Source: Xanthomonas sp. NCPPB 1128 (GTDB taxonomy: Bacteria; Pseudomonadota; Gammaproteobacteria; Xanthomonadales; Xanthomonadaceae). Taken from it: a DNA stretch of 64,000 nt. The position numbers and the translations under genes were made by a program. Positions 1-8,393 of the stretch are shown piece after piece. How positions within the stretch are numbered: the first letter of the stretch is position 1; each line of letters begins with the position of its first letter. Location: positions 248,001-312,000 of the forward strand of contig NZ_LFME01000002.1 of NCBI RefSeq assembly GCF_001043115.1, read 5' to 3'. Under the pieces are notes generated by a model. The model was not told the DNA's origin, did not search any database, and worked only from the letters and a program-made list of their open reading frames with translations.

Positions 1-1912
1 GGTGCGCGCCCAGCGCCGACAGGTAGCCGAGCAGGGTGTTGGACAGGGCCAGGAAGCGGAAGCCGGCATCCAGGTTGCGGCGGTAGCGGCCGGGCTCGCG
101 CAGCATGTTCGACAGCGCCACCGACAGCGCGGCGTCGGCGTTGTGCATGTCGCGGCGGGCGATGCGGTAGGGCAGGTCGTCGCGCATGCCGCTGCGGTAT
201 TGCTCCAGCACCTGCGCCAGGTAGCGCGCGCTGCTGGACAGCACCGTCGCCAGCACCTGGTTGAGGCGCCGGCCCTGCCAGTCCGGCAGGATCAGGAACG
301 AGGCGGCGGCGGCGATCGCGCAGCCGATCAGGGTATCGAGCAGGCGCGGCCAGATCAGCATGAAGCCGTTGCCGATCAGGTTGAAGCAGAACAGCGCCAT
401 CACCGTGATCGCCGCGGTGGCGAGCATGTAGCGGTCGGTGCGGGTGACGAAGAACACCAGCGTGCCGAGCAGGGCGAACAGCAACTGCAGTTCTGTGCCG
501 GGGAACAGCTGCATCAGCGCCCACGCCGCGCCCAGGCCGATCAGGGTGCCGGCCATGCGCTGGACCAGGCGCAAGCGGGTGGCGCCGTAGTTGGGCCGGC
601 ACACGAAGGCGGTGGTCAGCAGGATCCAGTAACCGTTGCTGGCATGGATCGACTGCATGATGGCGTAGCCGACCACCAGCGCGATGGCCATGCGCAGGCC
701 GTGCCGGAACAGCACCGAGCCGGGCGTGAGCTGCTGGCCCAGGCGCCGCAGCATCTCGCGCAGGGTGTGCGGCGAGGAGTCGCGCAGGCGCGTGTCGAGG
801 GTGTCGCTGGTGGTGTCCGATTGCGCGGCCTCGGCCAGGCGCCGCTCGATGCTGTGCAGGTTGGTCACCAGCAGTTCCAGCGAGCCGAGCAGACGCGCCT
901 GCCGTGGGTCGGCGCGGGCGTGCAGGAAATCCAGCGATTCGCGCAGGTCGGTGGTGGCCTGCTGGGTCTGTTCGCCGTAGTCGAACGGCTGGCGCAGCCG
1001 GATCGCCTCGCCCAGCGCCGCGCAGGCCTTGCCCTGCAGGGCCAGCAGGCGCTGGCAGCGGTACAGCACGTCGCTGTGGAAGAACGCGTCGGTCAGCGCC
1101 TCGTACGGGTAGTGCGATGAACTGGCGCGCTCGTGGAAGTCCTGCGCCATGTAGTACAGGCGGAAGTACAGGCCCGACTGCACGCCGGGCCGGCCGGAGC
1201 GGCCGAAGCGGCTGATGATCGCGGTCTTGGCCGCGTTCAGCGCCGCCACCACCTGCGCGTTCTGCTCGGCCAGCGCCAGCCGCCGCGCGTGCAGGTCGCT
1301 CTGCCGCACCGGCTCGAACAGCGCGGCCTTCAGCCGCAGGTAGCGGCCCAGTTCCAGGTACAGCCGCGACAGCCGCTCGCGCACCGGCCGGTTGGCGAAC
1401 AGGACCGTCCACAGCACCGACAGCACCCCGTACCAGCTGGCGCCGAGCAACAGGAGTGCCACGCCGTGCCAGGCATTGCCGCCGACGTGGCCGTTCTGGG
1501 TGCCGTGGTCCAGGCCGATCATCGCGTAGATCGCCAGCGCCACCGTGGCCTGGGCGATCGAGGCGTAGCGTTCGCCGAGCGCGCCGAGCAGGGTCAGGGC
1601 GAAGGTGGACAGCGCCAGGCCGGCCGCGAACGGCCACGGATAGGGGAACAGCAACACCACCGCGGCGGCGGCGGCGGCGAAGCACAGCAGCGACAGCAGC
1701 ACCGACTTGATGCGGCCCAGCCAGTTGTCGTCGGTCTCGGCGATGGCGCTGGCGATGGTGCCCAGGAAGAGCGCCGGCACCGCCTCCAGTTGCTGTTGGT
1801 GCCAGCACACGCCCATCGCCACCGCCAGCGCGATGAACACGCGCAGCCCGTAGCTGGCCTTTTCGTGGGCCCACAGGCGGCTGAGGCGGGTTTCGATCGA
1901 GGGGGTCGGCAC
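1..1912 (-). CDS. FUSC/YccS-family inner-membrane protein (3' end outside window)
   Basis: The gene runs off the left edge, so only the first ~637 residues are visible. The translation has two hydrophobic blocks: an N-terminal one starting about residue 20 (FIALAVAMGV, then segments around LLSLLCFAAAAAA and VALAIYAMIGL) and a C-terminal one (FRHGLRMAIALVVGYAIM, then LLFALLGTLVFFVT), separated by a ~250-residue soluble, mostly helical linker. That is the architecture of the YccS/YhfK/AaeB (FUSC) group, proposed efflux or membrane-stress proteins whose substrates are mostly unknown. The start is uncertain: GTG at 1912 gives VPTPSIETRLSR; an in-frame GTG at 1930 adds six residues. No ATG is available nearby. 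A 72-bp gap separates it from the glycosylase-like gene upstream. Confidence 0.8.
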   Translation of the reverse strand, partial: MPTPSIETRLSRLWAHEKASYGLRVFIALAVAMGVCWHQQQLEAVPALFLGTIASAIAETDDNWLGRIKSVLLSLLCFAAAAAAVVLLFPYPWPFAAGLALSTFALTLLGALGERYASIAQATVALAIYAMIGLDHGTQNGHVGGNAWHGVALLLLGASWYGVLSVLWTVLFANRPVRERLSRLYLELGRYLRLKAALFEPVRQSDLHARRLALAEQNAQVVAALNAAKTAIISRFGRSGRPGVQSGLYFRLYYMAQDFHERASSSHYPYEALTDAFFHSDVLYRCQRLLALQGKACAALGEAIRLRQPFDYGEQTQQATTDLRESLDFLHARADPRQARLLGSLELLVTNLHSIERRLAEAAQSDTTSDTLDTRLRDSSPHTLREMLRRLGQQLTPGSVLFRHGLRMAIALVVGYAIMQSIHASNGYWILLTTAFVCRPNYGATRLRLVQRMAGTLIGLGAAWALMQLFPGTELQLLFALLGTLVFFVTRTDRYMLATAAITVMALFCFNLIGNGFMLIWPRLLDTLIGCAIAAAASFLILPDWQGRRLNQVLATVLSSSARYLAQVLEQYRSGMRDDLPYRIARRDMHNADAALSVALSNMLREPGRYRRNLDAGFRFLALSNTLLGYLSALGAH

Positions 1913-1984
1913 CGCGACACGATAACGCACCGTCGCTGTATGCGATCTCTCTTCAGAGTCTCATTACCCGCGGGCGCTCGGCGC

Positions 1985-2666
1985 TCAGACCTGCAGTTGT
2001 CGCAGGCGGGCCTCCAGCAGTGCCGGGAAGCGCTTGTACCAGGTCTGGTTGAGTGGCGAGGGATGCGGTAGCGGATGCAGCGCCACACGGCGGGCGCGGC
2101 GGCCGTCCTCGCTGCGCAGCTCCACCTCGGTCTGCGCCTGGAAGCGGTCCTCGCGCGCCCAGAACGCGTCCAGTGCCGTGCGCACCTCGCGCGGCTGGTC
2201 GATGCCGAACCACAGGAAGGCCTCGCGGCCCAGGGTGAGGATGTCATCGCCACGCCACTGCTCGAGCAGCAGGCGCCGCATCAGCGGGTGGAAACGCCGC
2301 TTCACCGGCATCGACCAGGCCTTGTTGCCCACCGACTTGTACGGCACGGTGTTGAGCCAGAACGCGACGCGGCCGGCGGCGAGTCCTGCGGCGAAATCGG
2401 GCATCTCCGCCCCATCGTGCAGGTGCCGGTACAGCCTTGCGCACCAGTTGGCCGCCGCTGCCGACGAACGGCTCGCCGTGCTCCACCTCGCTGCGGCCCG
2501 GGTCGCGGCCGAGGATGCAGATGCGTGCATCGCGGCGGCCCAGGCCGATGATGGGATCGAGCGGATCCTTGCCGCAGGCGGCGTAGGCCGCGGTGTCGAT
2601 GCCGTCGGTCTGCGCGGCGAGCGCGCGGAAACGCGTGCGGAGGGTGGTGGAGAGGGCCATGGGCAT
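1985..2666 (-). pseudogene. Uracil-DNA glycosylase-family protein, apparent frameshift
   Basis: Two reading frames together make one uracil-DNA glycosylase-superfamily protein. The first begins with ATG at 2666 (MPMALSTTLR) and carries LGRDPGRSEVEHGEPFVGSG, the motif-A/uracil-pocket region. The second takes over near 2435 with LYRHLHDGAEMPDF, then NTVPYKSVGNKAW, LTLGREAFLWFG and the terminal HPSPLNQTW motif expected near the catalytic loop. The span is 682 bases, one more than 227 codons, so a single extra base (or loss of two) around 2433-2438 accounts for the break. Both halves keep conserved motifs, so this is either a recent inactivation or a sequencing error. If intact it would remove uracil or a related lesion from DNA. 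It belongs to the broad UDG superfamily rather than the Ung type; the exact family was not settled. Confidence 0.65.
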
Positions 2667-2727
2667 GCGCGAAGCGGTAGAGGATCCAGGCTAGCGCAGG
2701 CCCGATGGAGAGTGCGTGGGCGCATTC

Positions 2728-2795
2728 GTAGGAGCGGCTTTAGCCGCGACAGGCGTTCCCATTCATGCCCCTGTCGCGGCTGAAGCCGCTCCTAC
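2728..2795. repeat. REP inverted pair
   Basis: Two copies of the GTAGGAGCGGCTTTAGCCGC-type palindrome face each other across a short spacer, giving a long cruciform or RNA hairpin. It is the left boundary of the tandem array that follows, and the same element recurs at many intergenic sites in this window. Confidence 0.85.
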
Positions 2796-3205
2796 AGGGA
2801 GTGGATCGGTGTCCTTGTGGGAGGAACTTCAGTCCCGACGCCGGGTAGTGTCAGCCTGCTTTGGGCTTCACTCGTCGCGGCTGAAGCCGCTCCCACAAGG
2901 AGTGGATCGGTGTCCTTGTGGGAGGGACTTCAGTCCCGACGCCGGTTGGTGCCAGTCGGCATTGGGCCTTGCTCGTCGCGGCTGAAGCCGCTCCTACAGG
3001 GAGTGGATCGGGTGTCCTTGTGGGAGGGACTTCAGTCCCGACGCCGGGTAGTGTCAGCCGGCATTGGGCTTCGTTCGTCGCGGCTGAAGCCGCTCCTACA
3101 GGGAGTGGATCGGGTGTCCTTGTGGAGGGACTTCAGTCCCGACGCCGGGCAGTGTCAGCCCGGCCTTGGGCTTCACTCGTCGCGGCTGGAGCCGCTCCTG
3201 CACGC
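2774..3205. repeat. Tandem array of ~101-bp REP composite units
   Basis: The string TCGCGGCTGAAGCCGCTCC (one variant, TGGAGC) begins at 2774, 2875, 2976, 3078 and 3180, a period of 101-102 bp. Each unit joins a REP half (CGCGGCTGAAGCCGCTCC) to a second palindrome type (GTGGGAGGGACTTCAGTCCC) through near-identical spacers such as GGAGTGGATCGGGTGTCC. The array fills the gap between purD and the glycosylase-like gene. Near-identity of the units suggests recent amplification. No coding function is visible. Confidence 0.85.
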
Positions 3206-3214
3206 GGTGACGTG

Positions 3215-4504
3215 CTACGCCTCCTGCTCGCGCGCGATCGCGCGCCAGCCGATGTCGCGGCGATGGAATTCGCTGGCCCAGTGGATCCGTTCCACGCCGG
3301 CGTAGGCATGCCGCTGCGCCTCGGCCACGCTGTCGCCCAGCGCCGCCACGCACAGCACGCGGCCGCCGGCGCTGAGCACGCGGCCCTGCGCGTCCAGCGT
3401 GGTGCCGGCATGGAACACCTTGGCGTTGGCCGGCACCGCGTCCAGGCCGGTGATCGCTTCGCCGGTGACCGGGGTCTCCGGATATGGCGCCGCCGCCAGC
3501 ACCACGCCCAGCGACGGGCGCGGATCCCACTGCGCCTCGGTGGCGTGCAGGCGTTCTTCGAGCGCGGCCTCTATCAGGTCGAGCAGGTCCGACTGCAGGC
3601 GCAGCATCACCGGCTGCGTTTCCGGGTCGCCGAAGCGCACGTTGAACTCGATCACCTTGGCCGCGCCGCTGGCGTCGATCATCAGCCCGGCGTACAGGAA
3701 GCCGGTGAACGGCACGCCGTCGTCGCGCATGCCGCGCACGGTCGGCTCGACCACCTCGCGCATCACCCGTGCGTGCACCTCGGGCGTCACCACCGGCGCC
3801 GGCGAATACGCGCCCATGCCGCCGGTGTTGGGGCCGGTGTCGCCGTCGCCGACGCGCTTGTGGTCCTGGCTGGTGGCCATCGGCAGCGCGGTATGGCCGT
3901 CGACCATGGAGATGAAGCTGGCTTCCTCGCCGTCGAGGAATTCCTCGATCACCACGCGCGCACCGGCGTCGCCGAAGGCGTTGCCGGAGAGCATGTCGCG
4001 CACCGCGGCCTCGGCCTCGTCCAGCGACATCGCCACGATCACGCCCTTGCCCGCGGCCAGGCCATCGGCCTTGATCACGATCGGCGCGCCCTTGTCGCGG
4101 ACATAGGCCAGCGCGGCCTCGACCTCGGTGTGCACGGCGTAGAACGCGGTGGGAATGCCATGGCGCTGCAGGAAATCCTTGGCGTAGGCCTTGCTGCCTT
4201 CCAGCTGCGCGGCGGCGGCGCTGGGGCCGAAGATGCGCAGTCCGGCGGCGCGGAAGCGGTCGACCACGCCCAGCACCAGCGGCACTTCCGGGCCGACCAC
4301 GGTCAGCGCCACGCCTTCGTCCTGTGCCAGCGCCAGCAGTCCGTCGAGGTCGTTGACCTTGACCGGCACGTTGCGGCACTTGGCCTCGCCGGCGGTGCCG
4401 GCATTGCCGGGCGCCACCAGCACTTCGTCGACACGGGGGGACTGGGCCAGCTTCCAGGCCAGGGCGTGTTCGCGGCCGCCGGAGCCGATGACGAGCAGTT
4501 TCAT
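3215..4504 (-). CDS. purD: Phosphoribosylamine-glycine ligase (GAR synthetase)
   Basis: PurD joins glycine to 5-phosphoribosylamine using ATP, the second step of de novo purine synthesis, in the cytosol. The 429-residue product has the family's usual length. Visible motifs are the N-terminal GSGGREHAL nucleotide-binding turn, the ATP-grasp segment IKADGLAAGKGV and the metal/ATP site EFNVRFGDPETQ. ATG at 4504 is chosen because MKLLVIGSGGREH is the canonical family start. Only a weak Shine-Dalgarno lies upstream; the ATG overlaps the stop of a small upstream ORF (ATGA), which suggests translational coupling. purH lies ~1.2 kb upstream on the same strand. The 3' end abuts the tandem REP array. 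Confidence 0.97.
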   Translation of the reverse strand: MKLLVIGSGGREHALAWKLAQSPRVDEVLVAPGNAGTAGEAKCRNVPVKVNDLDGLLALAQDEGVALTVVGPEVPLVLGVVDRFRAAGLRIFGPSAAAAQLEGSKAYAKDFLQRHGIPTAFYAVHTEVEAALAYVRDKGAPIVIKADGLAAGKGVIVAMSLDEAEAAVRDMLSGNAFGDAGARVVIEEFLDGEEASFISMVDGHTALPMATSQDHKRVGDGDTGPNTGGMGAYSPAPVVTPEVHARVMREVVEPTVRGMRDDGVPFTGFLYAGLMIDASGAAKVIEFNVRFGDPETQPVMLRLQSDLLDLIEAALEERLHATEAQWDPRPSLGVVLAAAPYPETPVTGEAITGLDAVPANAKVFHAGTTLDAQGRVLSAGGRVLCVAALGDSVAEAQRHAYAGVERIHWASEFHRRDIGWRAIAREQEA

Positions 4505-4650
4505 GGTGTTGAATTGTCCATTCCAAGAAAGAGGAGAAGCGCCAACTTGAAGAGGAAGCCTAGCCAGATTTCGAGCTTGCGAAGGCTTTCGGTGGTCTCT
4601 GTGAGATTGCCGCGACGGTCGGTACAGCGAAGTTTGCGATTTCCTGCCAT
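4501..4650 (-). CDS. Small upstream ORF overlapping purD (49 aa)
   Basis: A 50-codon frame starts at ATG 4650 (MAGNRKLRCTDRRGNL), with GGGAA about 8 bases upstream, and ends in TGA sharing bases with the purD ATG. The predicted peptide has a charged N-terminal half and one hydrophobic stretch (IWLGFLFKLALLLFLGM) that could span or lie on the membrane. No family was recognised. The DNA is noticeably more AT-rich than its neighbours. It may be a real microprotein, or a translated leader whose termination delivers ribosomes to purD, which lacks a good ribosome-binding site of its own. Conservation of the peptide versus only of the overlap would separate these. Confidence 0.45.
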   Translation of the reverse strand: MAGNRKLRCTDRRGNLTETTESLRKLEIWLGFLFKLALLLFLGMDNSTP

Positions 4651-4716
4651 TGCCAATTCCCGCGGAGGTCTGACTACCCAAGCTAAACATCTCTCAGGAG
4701 CGATCAACGGGCGAGC

Positions 4717-4745
4717 ATTGTAAAAATCCTGCGTACAGGAAGCGC
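4717..4745 (-). promoter_or_regulatory. Possible purD promoter (-10 region)
   Basis: On the minus strand TACAAT (4722-4717) resembles a sigma-70 -10 box and sits just upstream of the AT-rich leader that carries the 49-codon ORF and purD. A -35 match is poor (TTCCTG-like at 17-19 bp spacing), so this is tentative. Confidence 0.3.
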
Positions 4746-4806
4746 CGTTGAAGCGCTCCCCGCCAATCGCAAGGCCGGTAGCGTCGATCGAGACGACGCG
4801 CGGGCC

Positions 4807-5667
4807 TCACGTGCAGCCTTCGCGCTGCAGCGCCTCGGGGAAAGGGTAGGTCCAGGTCTTCGCGTCCAGCACGAAGCGGTGGGTGCGCTGCACCGGGCGC
4901 TGGCCGCAGTCCGTGCCGGTTTCCTCGATCAGCAGCGGCCACACGCGGGCGGCGTGGTCGCGGTCGTCGAAGCGCAGGGCGAAATCGATGGCGAACTGGC
5001 CGGCCTTGCAGTCCGCGGCCGCATCGGCGGCCTCGCAGTCGGCGGCGGCGCTGTTGTCGATGTGGCTGCGCACGCTGCCGGCGTCCACCAGGCCCTTGGG
5101 GCCGGGCAGGATCAGGGTCTGCGATTGCAGCGCGTAGCCCTGGCCGAACCAGCCGTCCTCCACGCGGAACCCGTAGAAATCGCTGCCGGCGCGGACGATG
5201 CCGACCTCGCCCGGCTGGCCGTTGCTGCCGTAGGTGCCGCCGGTGCGCTCGGCGGCGACGGCGAAGCCCTGGGCCTCGGGACGCAGCACGTAGAAGTCGA
5301 TGGTGCCCGGCTCCGGGTGGCCGGCATCGCGCAACGCGCCGCACACCGCCAGCAACTGCTGCCAGCCGTCGCCGATGACCACCGGCTGTTCGGCGCAGAC
5401 CTGCCAATCCACCGCGTGGCTATCGCCGTCCTGGGTCCATTGCCCCGGCCAGTGCCCGGCGAGCGTGGCGGCGCTGCCGTAGCGTTGCTGCAGGAACGCG
5501 AGCAGGCGCGCGGTGCGGCTGACGTGGGCTGACGTCGCGGCGCTGGCGGGCGCGGCCGCAGGCGCTGCGGCCGATGTGGGCGCCGCCTGCTTGCAGCCGC
5601 CCAGCACGATGGCGCCGACCAGGGCCAGCACGGCGAACGGACGCGGCGCGACAGCGGACATGCGCAT
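4807..5667 (-). CDS. Predicted lipoprotein of unknown function
   Basis: The 286-residue product begins MRMSAVAPRPF, followed by a hydrophobic segment and a lipobox ending LGGC, so a mature N-terminal lipidated Cys near residue 25 is expected. An Ala/Pro-rich linker follows, then a globular domain with several Cys (CAEQP, AVCGALRD, ADCEAADAAADC, TDCGQRP) and Trp/Tyr-rich stretches. No named family was recognised. ATG 5667 is used; ATG 5661 is an equally possible start. It lies only 11 bases downstream of purH, so it is probably co-transcribed with it, but nothing in its sequence suggests purine metabolism. Confidence 0.75.
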   Translation of the reverse strand: MRMSAVAPRPFAVLALVGAIVLGGCKQAAPTSAAAPAAAPASAATSAHVSRTARLLAFLQQRYGSAATLAGHWPGQWTQDGDSHAVDWQVCAEQPVVIGDGWQQLLAVCGALRDAGHPEPGTIDFYVLRPEAQGFAVAAERTGGTYGSNGQPGEVGIVRAGSDFYGFRVEDGWFGQGYALQSQTLILPGPKGLVDAGSVRSHIDNSAAADCEAADAAADCKAGQFAIDFALRFDDRDHAARVWPLLIEETGTDCGQRPVQRTHRFVLDAKTWTYPFPEALQREGCT

Positions 5668-5678
5668 CGCTGCAGACC

Positions 5679-7262
5679 TCAGTGACGGAAGTGGCGCACG
5701 CCGGTGAACACCATGGCGATGCCGTGCTCGTCGGCCGCGGCGATGACCTCGGCGTCGCGCATCGAACCGCCGGGTTGGATCACTGCCTTGATGCCGGCCG
5801 CGGCGGCGGCGTCGATGCCGTCGCGGAACGGGAAGAACGCATCGGAGGCCATCACCGAGCCTTCCACGACCAGGCCGGCGTCGGTGGCCTTGATGCCGGC
5901 GATGCGCGCCGAGTACACCCGGCTCATCTGCCCGGCGCCGACGCCGATGGTGCGGTGGTCCTTGGCGTAGACGATGGCGTTGGACTTGACGTACTTGGCC
6001 ACCTTCCACGCGAACAGCAGGTCGGCGAACTGCGCCTCGCTCGGCGCCAGCCGGGTCACCACCTTCAGCGCATCGCGCGGCACCACGTGGGCGTCGCTGG
6101 TCTGCAGCAGGATGCCCGAGCCGACCCGCTTGCTGTCGATGCCGTAGGCGCCGTCGCCGGCGGGGATGCGCAGCACGCGCACGTTGGCCTTCTTCTTGGC
6201 GTATTCCAGCGCGGCGTCGTCGTAGTCGGGGGCGATCAGCACCTCGACGAACTGGCGGTCCAGGATCGCCTGTGCGGTGGCCGCATCCAGGCGCCGGTTG
6301 AAGGCGATGATGCCGCCGAAGGCGCTGGTCGGGTCGGTGGCGTAGGCCAGTTCGTAGGCGTCGCCGCAGCCGGCGCCGACCGCCACGCCGCACGGGTTGG
6401 CGTGCTTGACGATGACGCAGGCCGGGGCGTCGAACTGGCGCACGCATTCCCAGGCCGCATCGCTGTCGGCGATGTTGTTGTAGGACAGCTCCTTGCCCTG
6501 CAGCTGGGTGAAGGTGGCCAGGGTGCCGGGCGTGGGGGAGAGGTCGCGGTAGAACGCGGCCTGCTGGTGCGGGTTCTCGCCGTAGCGCAGTTCCATCACC
6601 TTGACGAAGCTGGAATTCATCTGCGCCGGGAACGGGCTGCGCGCCGGCACCGCGGCGTCGCTGGCGGTGACCGCGGACAGGTAGTTGCTGATCGCCGCGT
6701 CGTACTGGGCGACGCGGTTGAACGCGGCCACGGACAGGGCGAAGCGCTTGGCCGCCGACAGCCGGCCGTCGTTGGCCTCCAGCTCGGCCAGCAGTTCGGC
6801 GTACTGCGCCGGGTCGGTGGCCACGGCCACGCGGGCGAAGTTCTTGGCCGCCGAGCGCAGCATCGCCGGGCCGCCGATGTCGATGTTCTCCACCGCGTCG
6901 GCGAGCGTGCAGTCGGCCTTGGCGGTGACCGCCTCGAACGGATACAGGTTGAGCACCAGCAGGTCGATCGCGGCGATGCCGTGTTCGGCCATCACCGCAT
7001 CGTCGGTGCCCGCGCGGCCGAGCAGACCGCCGTGCACCAGCGGGTGCAGGGTCTTGACCCGGCCGTCCATCATTTCCGGGAAGCCAGTCAGTTCGGACAC
7101 GTCCTTCACCGCCAGCCCGGCCTCGCGCAGCGCCTTGGCGGTGCCGCCGGTGGACAGCAGTTCGACGTTGCGCGCGGCCAGTGCGCGGGCCAGGTCGATC
7201 AGGCCGGTCTTGTCGGAAACGGACAGCAGCGCCCGGCGCACGGGCAGGAAATCGGAGGACAT
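5679..7262 (-). CDS. purH: Bifunctional AICAR transformylase / IMP cyclohydrolase
   Basis: PurH performs the last two steps of IMP synthesis: formyl transfer from 10-formyl-tetrahydrofolate to AICAR, then ring closure. The 527-residue length is normal. The N-terminal methylglyoxal-synthase-like cyclohydrolase domain (about residues 1-150) has LLSVSDKTG and [11 protein letters not shown]. The C-terminal transformylase domain includes [26 protein letters not shown] with the catalytic Lys-His pair, and [13 protein letters not shown] 7262 ([13 protein letters not shown]) is the conserved start. The downstream lipoprotein gene follows after 11 bases. Confidence 0.97.
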   Translation of the reverse strand: MSSDFLPVRRALLSVSDKTGLIDLARALAARNVELLSTGGTAKALREAGLAVKDVSELTGFPEMMDGRVKTLHPLVHGGLLGRAGTDDAVMAEHGIAAIDLLVLNLYPFEAVTAKADCTLADAVENIDIGGPAMLRSAAKNFARVAVATDPAQYAELLAELEANDGRLSAAKRFALSVAAFNRVAQYDAAISNYLSAVTASDAAVPARSPFPAQMNSSFVKVMELRYGENPHQQAAFYRDLSPTPGTLATFTQLQGKELSYNNIADSDAAWECVRQFDAPACVIVKHANPCGVAVGAGCGDAYELAYATDPTSAFGGIIAFNRRLDAATAQAILDRQFVEVLIAPDYDDAALEYAKKKANVRVLRIPAGDGAYGIDSKRVGSGILLQTSDAHVVPRDALKVVTRLAPSEAQFADLLFAWKVAKYVKSNAIVYAKDHRTIGVGAGQMSRVYSARIAGIKATDAGLVVEGSVMASDAFFPFRDGIDAAAAAGIKAVIQPGGSMRDAEVIAAADEHGIAMVFTGVRHFRH

Positions 7263-7715
7263 GGGGCAGGGCGGGGGCAGCGGAACGGGCCGCCATTGTA
7301 GGCGCTGAGGCCCGCCGACGCCCGGCCGGCGCGCCCGCCCGGCGCGTCGATCGCGCTTGTGGAGGCCCATTGCAGGCGATCGCGACGAGGGCTCGGCGGC
7401 CCATGCGGTGTTGCGCTCCCGCGCTGCGGGCGGTGCTGCGCGGACCGGGCGCCGTGTCGCCGATCGTGCATGCGAAGGCCCGTTTCAGACGAATGCGACG
7501 AAGACGGCGTGCCCATGGCAGCGTCGCCGCCGTACCGCAGGCGGCGCTACATGGCTGTCGCGTGTCGACGAGGCCCACCGGCGGTGTCGCTGCGCGCGCG
7601 TGGCCTGTCGTGGACAAACGGGCTGGAGGGCGGGGTGCGCGCACGCCATCGCGCGCGCCGCCGCTGCGATGCATTAGGCTGTCGCCGCCCCGCCCTCGCC
7701 GTCAGGACCACGCGC
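7263..7715. other. Divergent intergenic region, no gene supported
   Basis: This ~450-bp stretch separates the divergent purH and lipid-operon promoters. Open frames cross it, but they have no ribosome-binding site, start or homology. Two imperfect copies of a ~30-bp string (around GGAGGCCCATTGCAGGCGAT at 7361 and GCGAAGGCCCGTTTCAGACG at 7472) occur in it; their role is unknown. Confidence 0.4.
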
Positions 7716-8330
7716 GTGTCGATCTATGCCCTCAAAGGACGTTTCCAGGACCTGCTGCGGCCGGGCGTGCGCGTGCTGGACCGACTGGGCGTCACCGCCA
7801 ACCAGGTGACGGTGGCCGCGGCGCTGCTGTCGCTGCTGGTCGCCGCGGTGGTCTACGCGCAAGGCGCGGCGCAGCCGCTGTGGTACGCGCTGCTGCCGGT
7901 GTGGATGCTGCTGCGGATGGCCTTGAACGCGGTGGACGGCATGCTGGCGCGCGAGTTCGGCCAGCAGTCGCGGCTGGGCGCCTACCTCAACGAACTGTGC
8001 GACGTGGTGGCCGATGCGGCGCTGTACCTGAGCCTGCTGAGCGTGCCGGGCGTGATGGGCGGCTGGGTGTGGTTGATGGTGCTGACCGCGGCGCTGACCG
8101 AGTATGCCGGGGTGCTGGGGCTGATGGTCGGCGCCAGCCGCCGTTACGATGGGCCGATGGGCAAGAGCGATCGCGCCTTCTGCGTCGGCGTGCTGGGGGT
8201 GTTGCTGGCGTGCGGGTTGCCCGGTGCGCCAGCCGTCAATGGCTTCGCTGGGGTGGTGGCGTTCCTGTGCGTGTCGACGACGGTGCGCCGCGTCGCGGCC
8301 GGATTGCGCGAGGCGGACGCGGCAGACTGA
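7716..8330 (+). CDS. CDP-alcohol phosphatidyltransferase, YnbA-like
   Basis: Members of this family transfer a phosphatidyl group from CDP-diacylglycerol to an alcohol head group in the inner membrane. The 204-residue protein is very hydrophobic, with about six membrane segments. The family signature D-x2-DG-x2-AR-x8-G-x3-D-x3-D appears as N71-AV-D74-G75-ML-A78-R79-(8)-G88-AYL-N92-ELC-D96, so the first and third metal-binding Asp are both Asn. GTG at 7716 has AGGA about 10 bases upstream. It is the first gene of an eight-gene plus-strand operon, and length and context match E. coli YnbA (function unknown). The head group cannot be inferred from sequence. The Asn changes may mean altered metal use or a non-standard reaction. 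Confidence 0.85.
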   Translation: MSIYALKGRFQDLLRPGVRVLDRLGVTANQVTVAAALLSLLVAAVVYAQGAAQPLWYALLPVWMLLRMALNAVDGMLAREFGQQSRLGAYLNELCDVVADAALYLSLLSVPGVMGGWVWLMVLTAALTEYAGVLGLMVGASRRYDGPMGKSDRAFCVGVLGVLLACGLPGAPAVNGFAGVVAFLCVSTTVRRVAAGLREADAAD

Positions 8331-8393
8331 GCGCGGCGGCGCGCGCGGATCGAATCACGAGTGATGTCAGGTCAGACAGGGAATCGGCAACGG

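Noticed and set aside
2774..3205. CRISPR array
   Set aside because: The ~100-bp units include nearly identical spacers and REP palindromes; there are no unique spacers or cas genes.
4807..7674. A ~955-codon minus-strand frame covering purH and the lipoprotein
   Set aside because: Only the lipoprotein part is real. Over purH it reads the wrong frame and has no ribosome-binding site or homology.
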